This document shows positions 18,420-27,051 of a stretch of 64,000 nucleotides of DNA, in pieces. A program made the translations under genes and the position numbers. The notes under the pieces were generated by a model that did no database searches, had not been told where the DNA came from, and saw nothing but the letters and a program-made list of their open reading frames with translations. This stretch comes from Bacillota bacterium. GTDB taxonomy: Bacteria; Bacillota; SHA-98; Ch115; JABLXJ01. The number at the start of each line of letters is the position of its first letter. Positions within the stretch are counted from its first letter, which is position 1. The stretch is taken from the NCBI GenBank assembly GCA_013178125.1, contig JABLXJ010000054.1:1-64000 (forward strand). Direction: 5' to 3'.

Positions 18420-19076
18420 CTACCTTTCCTCGATCGCAATAGCCCTAACGGGGGAGCTATCGAGGCCCTTAATCTTGAGTGGAAGCGCTATAAAATAACA
18501 TTGCTTCTTCCTTAGCTCGTTCATATTCCCAAGGACTTCTATCAAAAGCACATCCTTGCTCAAAAGCACATCATGTGCCTCGCGCGCGGCTCCCTTGCCA
18601 TCCCCCGTGCAGAACGATGTATCAAAGCCGAACATCTTGACCTTCTTATCAACAAGCCACTTGGCCGCCTCGAGCGTTAGGTAATGGCGCTCGGCCGGCA
18701 CCGAGGGCTCAGGACGCTTGCGCGCCAGGTTGCGCAAGAGCACGACCTCTGTCTCGCCGATGACGTCACCTATCGCGGCCTCAAAGACTGCAGGGGTTAT
18801 CGGCTGGTGATAATCTGGAAAGTCGATATCCACCACCGCGGCCCTGCCCATATAGTGGGTGACGTCTAGATCCGTAACATCCTTCCATTCCGCCACGAAA
18901 TGCGAGGGGGCCTCGACGTGAGTACCGATATGGCTCATGGTATCGATCTCGAACATATAGGTATCATCGGCTTCTATGGTTTTCCGCCGTATCTCCATAC
19001 GCCGCTTTTCCTGGCCTGGCACGACCATAACTGAGAGATCAACTACCCTGTATTTTGCCAAGTCTATGTTAAACAT
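18420..19076 (-). CDS. Cyclase / kynurenine-formamidase-like metal hydrolase
   Basis: 218 aa, AGGAGGC six bases before the ATG. It belongs to the cyclase family (PF04199): DLSVMV near the start and the metal motif HxGTHxDxPxH present as SHIGTHVEAPSHF, where the usual Asp is Glu. A second conserved region is FGFDTSFC. Members hydrolyse formamides, lactams or lactones and often sit in small catabolic operons. Here it lies between the DapA-like lyase and the hydroxyacid dehydrogenase with gaps of about 30 bp, so one transcript is expected. The Glu for Asp change may affect metal or substrate choice. Substrate unknown. Confidence 0.78.
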   Translation of the reverse strand: MFNIDLAKYRVVDLSVMVVPGQEKRRMEIRRKTIEADDTYMFEIDTMSHIGTHVEAPSHFVAEWKDVTDLDVTHYMGRAAVVDIDFPDYHQPITPAVFEAAIGDVIGETEVVLLRNLARKRPEPSVPAERHYLTLEAAKWLVDKKVKMFGFDTSFCTGDGKGAAREAHDVLLSKDVLLIEVLGNMNELRKKQCYFIALPLKIKGLDSSPVRAIAIEER

Positions 19077-19105
19077 CTACCTGCCTCCTAAATACCTATA
19101 AGTAT

Positions 19106-20098
19106 CTATGGGACATGCCTGGTCTGTTCATTCCACCCCTTAAATACCTGGGGGTTGACCACAAATTGCGGCCTCTTGCCAAGGAGCACATCCCTGACTC
19201 CCTCCGCCGCCCCCGTGGCCATCCTGATAACCGCCTCCTGCGTAAGGGCTCCCGAATGAGGTGTGAGGATCACGTTATCCAGTTTGAGCAACGGGTTATC
19301 GGGGTCAGGTGGCTCTTTTTCGAAGACATCCAGCGCCGCCCCGGCGATCCGCCGGTTGGTCAGGGCATCTATAAGAGCAGCCTCCTCAACGGCCCCACCG
19401 CGCGCAGCATTTATCAAAAATGCGGTTGGCTTCATAAGGGCAAGCTCACGTCCTCCGATGAGATTGCGCGTCTCATCCGTCAGAGGGAGGTGCAATGATA
19501 CAAAATCGGATTCTCTTAAGAGCTCGTCAAGGTCGTTGCACGGGGTGGCACCTATCTCAGAGATTTTCTCCGCTGGGACGTACGGGTCGTATGCCAGGAC
19601 TCTCATATCAAAGGCTGCCATACACTTCTTACAGAGCAGCCCCCCGATGCGCCCGACCCCAACTATTCCTAATGTCTTTCCATTGATATCGACCGCCCGG
19701 TATTCATTGCGAACGCCAAAATTGTCCTCACGCGTAGCTTTATCATAAGGCAGCAACACCTTAGCGAGGGCACCCATAAACATGATGACATGCTCAACTA
19801 CGGAGACTGCGTTTGCATTAGGTGTATATACCACGGGGATGCCCCTGGACGTAGCTGCTTCGACATCTATGTTATCGACGCCAACGCCGTGACGCGCTAT
19901 GACCTCGAGGTCTCTCGCTTTGTCAATTACCTCCGCCGGGAATGGCGCGGTCCGCACGATGGCGCCGTGGGCCCCATCTATCTCCCTCAACAGGGTTGGA
20001 ATAGATGGATCTGAAGCAACCTTAACATCAAAATATGGCTCAAGAACCTCGACGCCGCTTTCATGAATGGGTTGGACTATTAGAACCTTTTTTTTCAT
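19106..20098 (-). CDS. D-isomer-specific 2-hydroxyacid dehydrogenase (SerA-like)
   Basis: About 330 aa if started at ATG 20098 (MKKKVLIVQP). The frame is open to 20158, but the extra 20 residues are not family-like. Seen: ARHGVGVDNID, NAD-binding GIVGVGRIGG, catalytic Arg in INAARGGAV, Glu in FEKEPP and His in LTPHSGAL. Such enzymes interconvert 2-oxo and D-2-hydroxy acids with NAD(H). It has no C-terminal ACT domain, so a catabolic role is more likely than serine synthesis. It lies in the middle of the catabolic run, next to the cyclase and the IclR regulator. Confidence 0.85.
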   Translation of the reverse strand: MKKKVLIVQPIHESGVEVLEPYFDVKVASDPSIPTLLREIDGAHGAIVRTAPFPAEVIDKARDLEVIARHGVGVDNIDVEAATSRGIPVVYTPNANAVSVVEHVIMFMGALAKVLLPYDKATREDNFGVRNEYRAVDINGKTLGIVGVGRIGGLLCKKCMAAFDMRVLAYDPYVPAEKISEIGATPCNDLDELLRESDFVSLHLPLTDETRNLIGGRELALMKPTAFLINAARGGAVEEAALIDALTNRRIAGAALDVFEKEPPDPDNPLLKLDNVILTPHSGALTQEAVIRMATGAAEGVRDVLLGKRPQFVVNPQVFKGWNEQTRHVP

Positions 20099-20184
20099 AT
20101 TCTTTTCCAATGCTCCCATCGTAGTTGTGTGCTGCTGTGCCAGGTGACCCGTCCACAATAGCCCGCGATAGTTCCCAATAACCG

Positions 20185-21000
20185 CTAATAATCGCTATAG
20201 AACCCCATGACATGGGATATGCTATTCGCTGTCTCCCGTAACCGCACAGAGGCCTCTTTAAGTTCTTCGAGACTTATGTGAATCTCAAATGCGCTGAGGC
20301 TTACGCTCGCGATTATCCTCCTCGCACCATCCCTAATGGGGGCAGCGACGCAGTTGACGCCCGGTATATGTTCCTCGATATCCCACGCCAGTCCCTCATG
20401 GCGGACCTTTTCGAGTTCCTTCTTCAGCTCCTCGAGGGTGGAGATGGTCTTCTCGGTGTATTTCTTCAGGCCCCTAGTGTTTACTACACTCTCCAATTCC
20501 GCATCATCCAGCTCCGATATCAGGATCTTGCCAACACCTGTAGCATGAGCCGGTAACCTTCTACCTATATGGAAATACGTCCTTGGGACCTTCTCGCTTT
20601 CAAACCTTGCGATAGAGATTACTTCGCCCTGCTCGTATACGGCAAGGTTAACGTTTGCGGCGCGATACTCTCGCGATAAAGCCTCAAGGTAAGGCATGGA
20701 CTGCCTTCTTATCTCCATGGCATTAAGGGCGACCCTGCTGAGCTGGAGGACCTTTAGTGTGAGCTGGAACTTATTTGTAGACGGGTCCTGGGAGATGTAG
20801 CCTGCCTTTTCCATCGTCATCAGGAGCCTGAAAGCCATATTAGAGTTAATCCCTAGTTTATTGCATACCTCAGTGACGCCGATCTGCGGCCCATTCTCCC
20901 AGAAGCAGTCCAGTATCTGAAATGCCCTTTCAACTGTCTTTACCGTGTACTTATCTATGTCTTTTATGTCCTTATCCAGATCAATTGCCTGTTCCAACAC
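20185..21000 (-). CDS. IclR-family transcriptional regulator
   Basis: 271 aa from GTG 21000, where GGAGG is eight bases upstream; the frame is open to 21048. The N-terminal winged helix is VERAFQILDCFWENGPQIG with LGINSNMAFRLLMTMEKAG. The effector domain carries the usual HATGVGKILIS and GVNCVAAPIRD. IclR proteins usually control the catabolic genes next to them in response to an aromatic or hydroxy-acid ligand. Here it sits inside the cluster, between the second GarR-type gene and the hydroxyacid dehydrogenase, in the same orientation, so it could govern the 15586-20098 half. No operator could be assigned with confidence. Confidence 0.85.
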   Translation of the reverse strand: MLEQAIDLDKDIKDIDKYTVKTVERAFQILDCFWENGPQIGVTEVCNKLGINSNMAFRLLMTMEKAGYISQDPSTNKFQLTLKVLQLSRVALNAMEIRRQSMPYLEALSREYRAANVNLAVYEQGEVISIARFESEKVPRTYFHIGRRLPAHATGVGKILISELDDAELESVVNTRGLKKYTEKTISTLEELKKELEKVRHEGLAWDIEEHIPGVNCVAAPIRDGARRIIASVSLSAFEIHISLEELKEASVRLRETANSISHVMGFYSDY

Positions 21001-21087
21001 AAAGCCTTCCTCCCATGATATTTCGAGCATGGTCGCCCTGAGCTGCATTTCTACTTGTTATTTCCCATTTGTTTCTTCTCACTTGCC

Positions 21088-21996
21088 TTACTTGCTTCGC
21101 TTACGCACCTCTACCCCGGCGACCTGCTCAAATACTTTAATAATAGCGGATGCATCCTGCCGCCCGAGCCCCATCGCATTGGCCCACAAGAACACTTCGC
21201 GCGCGACAGCGCTCGTGAAGAGCGGCACATTTAACTCCTTGCCCGTCATCAAACAGATGTTAAGATCTTTGATCTGTATATCCAGAGCCCCCCTCGTGGA
21301 GAAATCCCCCTCCAGAATCGTGGGCATCTTGTCCTCAAACATCCAGCAGTTGCCCGCGCTCTTCCTGATGACCTCATACATGATCTCAGGATCGGCCCCT
21401 GCCTTGGTGCCGAGGACCATGGCCTCGCCGATGGCAACGAGGTGGACTGAAACGAGGAGCTGATTTGCAGCCTTCACGACCTGCCCGATTCCAATCTCAT
21501 TGCCGACCTTAATGGTGTTAGACCCAACTGCAAAAAGCGCGTCCTTGCAGGCCTCAAAGACATCATCGGACCCGGCGACCATCATGGTCAACGTGCCTGC
21601 CGCCGCGCCTCTCGCCCCGCCGCTTACAGGCGAGTCAAGGACGTTTACGCCCTTCGCTGCCGCGGCCTCAGCCACCTTTTTGATCTCCGATGGAGCAATC
21701 GTGCTCGTAACGATCAGGGTGCTACCCGGCTTCATCCCGGCCAGGACTCCGTCATCTCCGAAAGTGCACGATTCAACCTGGGGGAAATTGAGAACCATCA
21801 CGAATATTATATCAGATTTGGCTCCCACTTCCCTGGGGCTTGCTGCCCCACTCGCGCCGAGGCCTTTCAGCTCCTCCACGGGCTCCAGCCTGATATCATA
21901 GACTGTTAGGGGGAACCCTGCCTTCAAGAGATTTTTGGCCATCGATTTACCCATCGAGCCAAGGCCAATGAAGCCTATATTCTCTTTTATACTCAT
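21088..21996 (-). CDS. 2-hydroxy-3-oxopropionate reductase family, copy 2
   Basis: 302 aa, a paralogue of the 15586-16488 product. Seen: NIGFIGLGSMGKSMAKNLL, LDSPVSGGARGA, and the lysine segment GQVVKAANQLLV, followed by LDIQIKDLNICL. GAGGT lies seven bases before the ATG. The two copies differ through most of their length, so this is an old duplication or two independent acquisitions rather than a recent copy. It follows YHAH protein copy 2 with a 166-bp gap, repeating the gene order at the other end of the island. NAD(P)H-dependent reduction of a semialdehyde is the expected reaction. Confidence 0.85.
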   Translation of the reverse strand: MSIKENIGFIGLGSMGKSMAKNLLKAGFPLTVYDIRLEPVEELKGLGASGAASPREVGAKSDIIFVMVLNFPQVESCTFGDDGVLAGMKPGSTLIVTSTIAPSEIKKVAEAAAAKGVNVLDSPVSGGARGAAAGTLTMMVAGSDDVFEACKDALFAVGSNTIKVGNEIGIGQVVKAANQLLVSVHLVAIGEAMVLGTKAGADPEIMYEVIRKSAGNCWMFEDKMPTILEGDFSTRGALDIQIKDLNICLMTGKELNVPLFTSAVAREVFLWANAMGLGRQDASAIIKVFEQVAGVEVRKRSK

Positions 21997-22162
21997 AGGG
22001 TCTACCTCGCGCTCCCCTCTTTCAGGCCCGGTACGGGGGTATTATGTCCAATTGGCATACCCCGCCGCGATGCCTCTTAATTTACTCGTGTATGTTTTCA
22101 CCGCCAACAATACATAGTGCCAACGTGCATAGCGTTATTAAATAAATGAAATGGCTCCGGAC

Positions 22163-23050
22163 CTATTTGAACGAGTCTATCACAGCCTGGATTTCGACAT
22201 CCGAGAGCTTGATATATTCCCCGCCGCGAACCGCTGTGTCATCGAACATCTTTACCGTCCAGATATCAAACTCAGGATCATCCGTAAAGACGAACGTCTC
22301 GGTGCTGGGGCGGATCACGACATCGGGATTGAATTTCCAGGAGATATCAAATACCTCCTCGGGGTGGGCGAGGGAGTATGTGATCTTCCCGCGATACTCG
22401 TTACCGACCTTATAAACGCACGGAGTCGCGTTGCAGATCGTCCACCCGATCTCCTTCATGGCCTGGCGGGCGAATATGTCGAACACCTTAGGGTCGAAAT
22501 TGATCTCGGTATTGGTGTGGAAGTGCGAGATACCTTCCTTTTCCATATTCTCCAGGAGGTAGACCATCTTCTTCCATTGCCTACTATTCTTTATCCAGTT
22601 CAAGATCTCCTCTTCTTCATAAGGCCCCACACACTTGAATTCAAACTGTTTGAACCACTCATCCATATAGGACTTGCCCCACCAGATGAGGTTCTTCCCG
22701 CCTTCGCCCTGCGCGGGATCCATCGGCTTCAGCACCACATCACTGCTATACTTCCAGAACCAGTCGACCAGCGGCATGAAGCCTCTTGATCCAGGGTGTA
22801 TGCCGTGAAGGGCTGCCCTCCCGGGGCCCGGTCCAACATGGTCGATCTCACGATCCAGGATGAGCCCGTTCGCCTCGAGGTTAGCCTCGACAATGGGCTG
22901 GAGGCACCTGTAATCAACCTGGTTATCAACAAAGGCGTGGGCGTGATACACGGGCTCATCGGGGTTCTTCCACAGCTTGATGATTCCTTGCCAGTGGGGC
23001 GACTTGAAATAATCACCTATCTCCTTGACAATCGACTCGCGGCTTCGCAT
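22163..23050 (-). CDS. Uncharacterised YHAH protein, copy 2 (DOPA 4,5-dioxygenase-like?)
   Basis: 295 aa; GGAGG ten bases before ATG. Clearly homologous to the 16567-17433 product. Shared blocks are YHAH(V/A), LHGIHP, NL-x-x-WGKSY, F-FKCVGP-x-EE-x-EI, H-(C/F)-H then EINFDPK, IGWT, PCV and EYRGKI. The 'HIS' pattern YHAHAFVDNQVDYRCLQ plus ALHGIHPGSRGFMP resembles the DOPA 4,5-dioxygenase core. It differs in that the GIHP block is followed by VDWFWKYSSD rather than a string of Phe. Followed by GarR-type copy 2, preceded by tctA. Function unknown; co-occurrence with a reductase twice suggests sequential steps. Confidence 0.5.
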   Translation of the reverse strand: MRSRESIVKEIGDYFKSPHWQGIIKLWKNPDEPVYHAHAFVDNQVDYRCLQPIVEANLEANGLILDREIDHVGPGPGRAALHGIHPGSRGFMPLVDWFWKYSSDVVLKPMDPAQGEGGKNLIWWGKSYMDEWFKQFEFKCVGPYEEEEILNWIKNSRQWKKMVYLLENMEKEGISHFHTNTEINFDPKVFDIFARQAMKEIGWTICNATPCVYKVGNEYRGKITYSLAHPEEVFDISWKFNPDVVIRPSTETFVFTDDPEFDIWTVKMFDDTAVRGGEYIKLSDVEIQAVIDSFK

Positions 23051-23126
23051 TTCTGCATTACCTCCATTTTTGCACCCTATTTTGACCCTATTTTGCTCCT
23101 TATGTAGCTACCTATAGCTACCTCGA

Positions 23127-23149
23127 TATAGCTATCTGGGATAGCTATA
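23127..23149. promoter_or_regulatory. Perfect inverted repeat between tctA and YHAH copy 2
   Basis: TATAGCTATC (23127-23136) and GATAGCTATA (23140-23149) are a perfect 10-bp inverted repeat with a 3-bp loop. The flanking 23100-23126 contains two more TAGCTACC units, so the dyad is set in a short degenerate repeat. It could be an operator or an mRNA hairpin that separates transporter from enzyme expression. No T-tract follows. Confidence 0.4.
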
Positions 23150-23237
23150 TTCAACGCCTGGAATCAAACATCGCAGATTCTAATTGCAGATTCTGGTTGT
23201 AATCTGAATACGGCATTGCGACCCAGCTCCAACCCAC

Positions 23238-24761
23238 TCAGGCTTCGGCATTTGCGTGGCCGAACCTACGCCTTACAGCTTCGATGATTCTACCCGTCAC
23301 CTTCGTCTGGCTCAATATGGCGTAAAGGATCAAAATATCTATGGCGATCGAAAGTGGCCTCGTGAAGAAGGGTAACAGGCTCCCGTTCGATGCAAGTAAC
23401 GTGCGCCGGAAATTCGTGTCGGCAAGGGGACCTAAAATTATCCCCAGCACAGTTGGTGCAACGGGGTACTTCATCCTGTCCATGAAATATCCTATTATAC
23501 CGAAAGCGAACATCACATAGAGATCGAACATATTGATATTTAACGCATAACTACCAATGACTGACAGGACTGCCACGATTGGCATCAGCATAAAGGCAGG
23601 GACTTGAAGCACCTTAGGCGCGACCTTGCAGATCAACCACCCAAAGAACCTCATGGTGAATGCCGCCAGTAGCAGCAGTGCACTCATATAGGAAATAAAC
23701 GTCGGGAACTCGAATGTCAGCATGGGACCTGGCCGAATTCCGTGAAGCCAAAGTGCCCCGAGGAGAACTGCAGTCGGTGCGCTTCCCGGGATAGCGAGGC
23801 TCAATAGGGGGATAAGGGCCCCACCTATAGCGGAATTATTACCAGTCTCGGGTGCCACCACGCCCTCATAGTCGCCCTTCCCGAATCTCTCAGGGTGTTT
23901 GCTGCTCCTGCGGGCTAGATCATACGACATCCATGCCGCTACATCTTCGCCGACCCCCGGGATCGCGCCAATCCAGACGCCAAGGAGGCCTGATCTCAGT
24001 ATCGTCGCGAGGTATCTCCTCAAGAGCATCATAACCGATGCGCCGCCCTTACCGACGCTCGCTACCCTGGCAGCCGCGTTTACCTTAGCCAATTCCGAAA
24101 GTATGCTGGGAATGCCAAACATCCCAATCATCGCCGGTACGAAAGCGAGGCCGCCCATGAGGCCAACGCTCCCGAAGGTGTAACGCGGGTACCCGTGAAT
24201 CCCCTCTAATCCTACACATGATGCTGCAAGGCCGATGAACCCCGCTATCCATCCCTTTAGGGGGATGCCTTGTGCCGTCAGGGAGCCACAGATCATAACA
24301 CCAAAGACAGCCAGTAGGAAGAATTCCGGGGATGTAAAATCCAGTGCGATTCTCTGTAAGAGCGGCGTGAAGCCCGCAAGGCAAACCATGCCAAACAACG
24401 TCCCCAGGAAAGAAGCGATAGTTGCCAGGCCTAGCGCTGTCCCACCCTCACCCTTCAAGGCCAGCGGGTGCCCGTCAAGCACTGTTGCTGCGGCGGACCC
24501 GGTACCAGGTATCCCAATCAAGACAGCCGATATAGATCCTCCGTAGATGGCTCCGACATAGATTCCCATCAGGACCACCAGGGCTGCGTCGGTCGACATC
24601 CCATATGTAAGCCCTGTTAAGAGGGCTATACCCATAGTGGCCGTCAGCCCGGGGAGGGCGCCGATAATTATGCCTGCTGTGGTGCTCACGGAGAGTAAAA
24701 GAATATTCTGCAGGGTTATTAGCTTCAAAAGCTCAGTGAATAGTGTTATTATCGCCGTCAT
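23238..24761 (-). CDS. tctA: Tripartite tricarboxylate transporter, large permease TctA
   Basis: 507 aa, about 11-12 hydrophobic segments, in the inner membrane. Family marks: LPGLTATMGIALLTGLTYGM, YGGSISAVLIGIPGTGSAAATVLDGHPLA near the N-terminus, the repeat-like PGVGEDVAAWMSYD and the later LAIPGSAPTAVLLGAL. TctA forms the channel for secondary uptake of carboxylates (citrate, tartrate, aromatic acids and others) delivered by a periplasmic or extracytoplasmic TctC. It follows tctB by 17 bp. Substrate is not readable from the permease. Confidence 0.93.
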   Translation of the reverse strand: MTAIITLFTELLKLITLQNILLLSVSTTAGIIIGALPGLTATMGIALLTGLTYGMSTDAALVVLMGIYVGAIYGGSISAVLIGIPGTGSAAATVLDGHPLALKGEGGTALGLATIASFLGTLFGMVCLAGFTPLLQRIALDFTSPEFFLLAVFGVMICGSLTAQGIPLKGWIAGFIGLAASCVGLEGIHGYPRYTFGSVGLMGGLAFVPAMIGMFGIPSILSELAKVNAAARVASVGKGGASVMMLLRRYLATILRSGLLGVWIGAIPGVGEDVAAWMSYDLARRSSKHPERFGKGDYEGVVAPETGNNSAIGGALIPLLSLAIPGSAPTAVLLGALWLHGIRPGPMLTFEFPTFISYMSALLLLAAFTMRFFGWLICKVAPKVLQVPAFMLMPIVAVLSVIGSYALNINMFDLYVMFAFGIIGYFMDRMKYPVAPTVLGIILGPLADTNFRRTLLASNGSLLPFFTRPLSIAIDILILYAILSQTKVTGRIIEAVRRRFGHANAEA

Positions 24762-24778
24762 ACGGTTGCTTCACCCCC

Positions 24779-25306
24779 CTACGGTAACGGTATCCTGGCG
24801 AATTTCGAAAAACCATAGCCGACCGCAACAGCCACCAAGACGGAGATTATCGCTATCTTCACGAGCGACGTCTTCCTGTCCCGGAAGATGGCCATGGTTG
24901 CAAACAAGAATATGAAGGTCGCGACCTCATATCGAATACGGCCCAGCATACCGAAGATATAAAGCACGATTAATGCAAGGGCGATAATCAGCCTCTGGAA
25001 TTCCTTCCCTCTGAAATATGCGGCCGCTCCCCTTAAATCCTCTCTTATAATACCACCGGATTCTAAGAGCCCGACCCGGAAAAGTAGCACAGCCTCCAGC
25101 ATGATGATGATCCCCACAAACGCAGGGAAAATGCCCGGGGCGGTATACATCCCCGCACGCGTTCCTGTGTACCGGACAAACTCTGCAACCGGCATCTTCA
25201 AGGCGCCTATAAGGAAGAGAAGTCCGAAGATGAACAAGAATACGCTCGTTACCAGATCGGCTTTTCGAAGCTTCCTGACATCCTCTTTATTCCCCACATT
25301 CTCCAT
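24779..25306 (-). CDS. tctB: Tripartite tricarboxylate transporter, small permease TctB
   Basis: About 175 aa with four hydrophobic segments (LVTSVFLFIFGLLFLIGAL; GIFPAFVGIIIMLEAVLLF; LIIALALIVLYIFGM; then FIFLFATMAIF and IISVLVAVAVGYGFSKF). GAGGTGG lies before ATG 25306. The longer frame, open to 25531, would overlap tctC and encodes nothing family-like, so it is rejected. TctB is poorly conserved but sits between TctC and TctA in these operons and ends in the typical LGxxLP-like FARIPLP. Confidence 0.85.
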   Translation of the reverse strand: MENVGNKEDVRKLRKADLVTSVFLFIFGLLFLIGALKMPVAEFVRYTGTRAGMYTAPGIFPAFVGIIIMLEAVLLFRVGLLESGGIIREDLRGAAAYFRGKEFQRLIIALALIVLYIFGMLGRIRYEVATFIFLFATMAIFRDRKTSLVKIAIISVLVAVAVGYGFSKFARIPLP

Positions 25307-25448
25307 GATGCCACCTCGCCTCATGTTTCTTTCGGGGTGCATTAAGGTCGATAAACCGGCCAGCTGGACTAGACAAGACCACCAGACCATTAGGAGAAGG
25401 CGACCGAGGTCGATTGTGAGGCCCCGGTCGCCCCCTGTGGCAGCCTCA

Positions 25449-26468
25449 CTAAGGTCTAGGTATGTTGAACTCTTCAGGTGATTTCTGCGCGAATCCCGCA
25501 TCATATAGAGTCCACGAGAAGACCGAGTCAAGCTGCTTCTGTAAGCTCTTCACCTTATCACCGTGTAGTCCGAACAATTTAAAGCCCATATTCTTCGCAA
25601 CATCAACAACCTCTTTGGATTTCATTGCTTTATCAAATGCGGCATGGTAAGCAGCTTTGATATCTTCAGGCGTATCATTTGGTAAAGCAATCCCGACCCA
25701 CTGCATAATGATAGGAAGCTTTTTGAAATCGGGATAGAAGTCGGCGATCGATGGAATATGCCCGTAACCTTCCAGGTCGGCACCTTCCCTCTCGATGATC
25801 GCAAGTGGACGCAGCTTCTTGGCAAGGATGTATTCCCTCTGCTCTGCAAGGGCGGTCAGGACGCAATCAACCTCATTGGAAAGCGCTGCGACCTGCGACG
25901 GGTGACTCCCCTCATAAGGTAGACGGTGGAACTTGACCCCTGCAGCCTCCTGGACCTGGATGAGCTTCAAGCTCCAGACGCTACCGGCCTGCGAGGCTGC
26001 TGCCTTTATGGTCTTTTTCTTAGCCGCATCGATGAGGTCCTGGAATGTCTTATAGGGTGATGACGCAGGCACTGATATGACGCCAGGGCTCCCCATTATC
26101 ATGAAGAGATCCCATACTGATGATGGTTTGTCAAAGACCCCGAGGACCGCCACGCCGTGGACCGTCTCAGATACCCCAAGAATCGTGTAGCCATCGCGTT
26201 TCTGGTTCCAGACATGGTTGGCGGCGACACCGCCTGAACCCCCGAGCATGTTCACGACCTGAAATGGAACACCCATCTCCTTCTGGAGTGCCTGGGCTAT
26301 CGCACGATTTGAAAGGTCTGTGGCCCCGCCCGCGCCGGCCCAGCATACAATCGTTACCGGACGGGTCGGTTTCCACGTCGCTGCGGAGGCAATGCCGAAG
26401 GCTGCAAGTATTAAGTCAACACAGATAAACAATCCGAACACAACTTTCTGATTAACGCTTCTGAACAA
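25449..26468 (-). CDS. tctC: Tripartite tricarboxylate transporter substrate-binding protein TctC
   Basis: 339 aa from TTG 26468, chosen because AGGAGG lies nine bases upstream (the frame is open to 26537). Residues about 7-29 form a signal peptide (VVFGLFICVDLILAAFGIASAA). The mature start WKPTRPVTIVCWAGAGGATD, then NMLGGSGGVAANHVWNQKRDG, then YEGSHPSQVAALSNEVD match the Bug/TctC solute-binding family. These proteins bind carboxylates through main-chain contacts and hand them to TctAB. It is the first transporter gene; a long leader of about 250 nt carries a promoter-like motif at 26717-26746. Confidence 0.9.
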   Translation of the reverse strand: MFRSVNQKVVFGLFICVDLILAAFGIASAATWKPTRPVTIVCWAGAGGATDLSNRAIAQALQKEMGVPFQVVNMLGGSGGVAANHVWNQKRDGYTILGVSETVHGVAVLGVFDKPSSVWDLFMIMGSPGVISVPASSPYKTFQDLIDAAKKKTIKAAASQAGSVWSLKLIQVQEAAGVKFHRLPYEGSHPSQVAALSNEVDCVLTALAEQREYILAKKLRPLAIIEREGADLEGYGHIPSIADFYPDFKKLPIIMQWVGIALPNDTPEDIKAAYHAAFDKAMKSKEVVDVAKNMGFKLFGLHGDKVKSLQKQLDSVFSWTLYDAGFAQKSPEEFNIPRP

Positions 26469-27051
26469 TTTGCCACTCCTCCTATCCGGGTTATTGATAG
26501 CTAGTACCCCACGCTGTGCCGGTTTGACATGGCACACTCCGGCAGTCTATCCACTTCTAGCCCCACCTACCACCCCCTTAAGGACGCGAATATAAAGCTC
26601 AAACTGCTGCCATCCACGCTTCCAAGTGATCCCCATGGGAAATGTCTACAAAGGTTCTATATCCCACGAAAGATTACCTATAACTCTTATATATAACTCT
26701 CGTCATTTCGAGATAATATTTCTATAAGTATTATAAAATTCCTGCCAAAAAGGTAAAAAAATTAAGGGGCATTTAATTAATCGATCCTATCCCAGCATCC
26801 ACTGTTGACCCGCTCCTACTGCCCCAAGATATCTACCATAGGATTCACTCTATATCATCTCTTTGCGATCAACTCCGGGTCATCCAACCCGATGACGGAC
26901 GCCCGACCTGGCGCATTCAGCCCTTCAAACACCCGAACACCTGAAGCTATAATTTATACTCTTCTAGACCCCAAAGTCGCCCCCGTGCAAGCTTAACAGA
27001 GACGACCTAGCCCGCTCGCTAACTGCCGGCTCACTTCCATCGCCGGCACCC
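26469..27051. other. Intergenic region before tctC
   Basis: No gene was found. The part near 26690-26770 is AT-rich and contains GGCAGGAATTT followed after 11 bases by TAGAAATA (minus strand, 26746 to 26717), a block that recurs in front of gntR and deoR. The rest (26780-27051) shows no conserved coding or RNA structure that I can recognise. Confidence 0.5.
26717..26746 (-). promoter_or_regulatory. Promoter-like block, copy 1 (before tctC)
   Basis: Minus strand GGCAGGAATTT, 11 bases, then TAGAAATA. The spacer contains TATAAT. Similar blocks with the same 11-base spacing stand at 28972-29001 and 61333-61362. Confidence 0.45.

Noticed and set aside
25307-25531. Longer tctB start overlapping tctC
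   Set aside because: The extra 75 residues are not membrane or family-like, and ATG 25306 has a good ribosome site.
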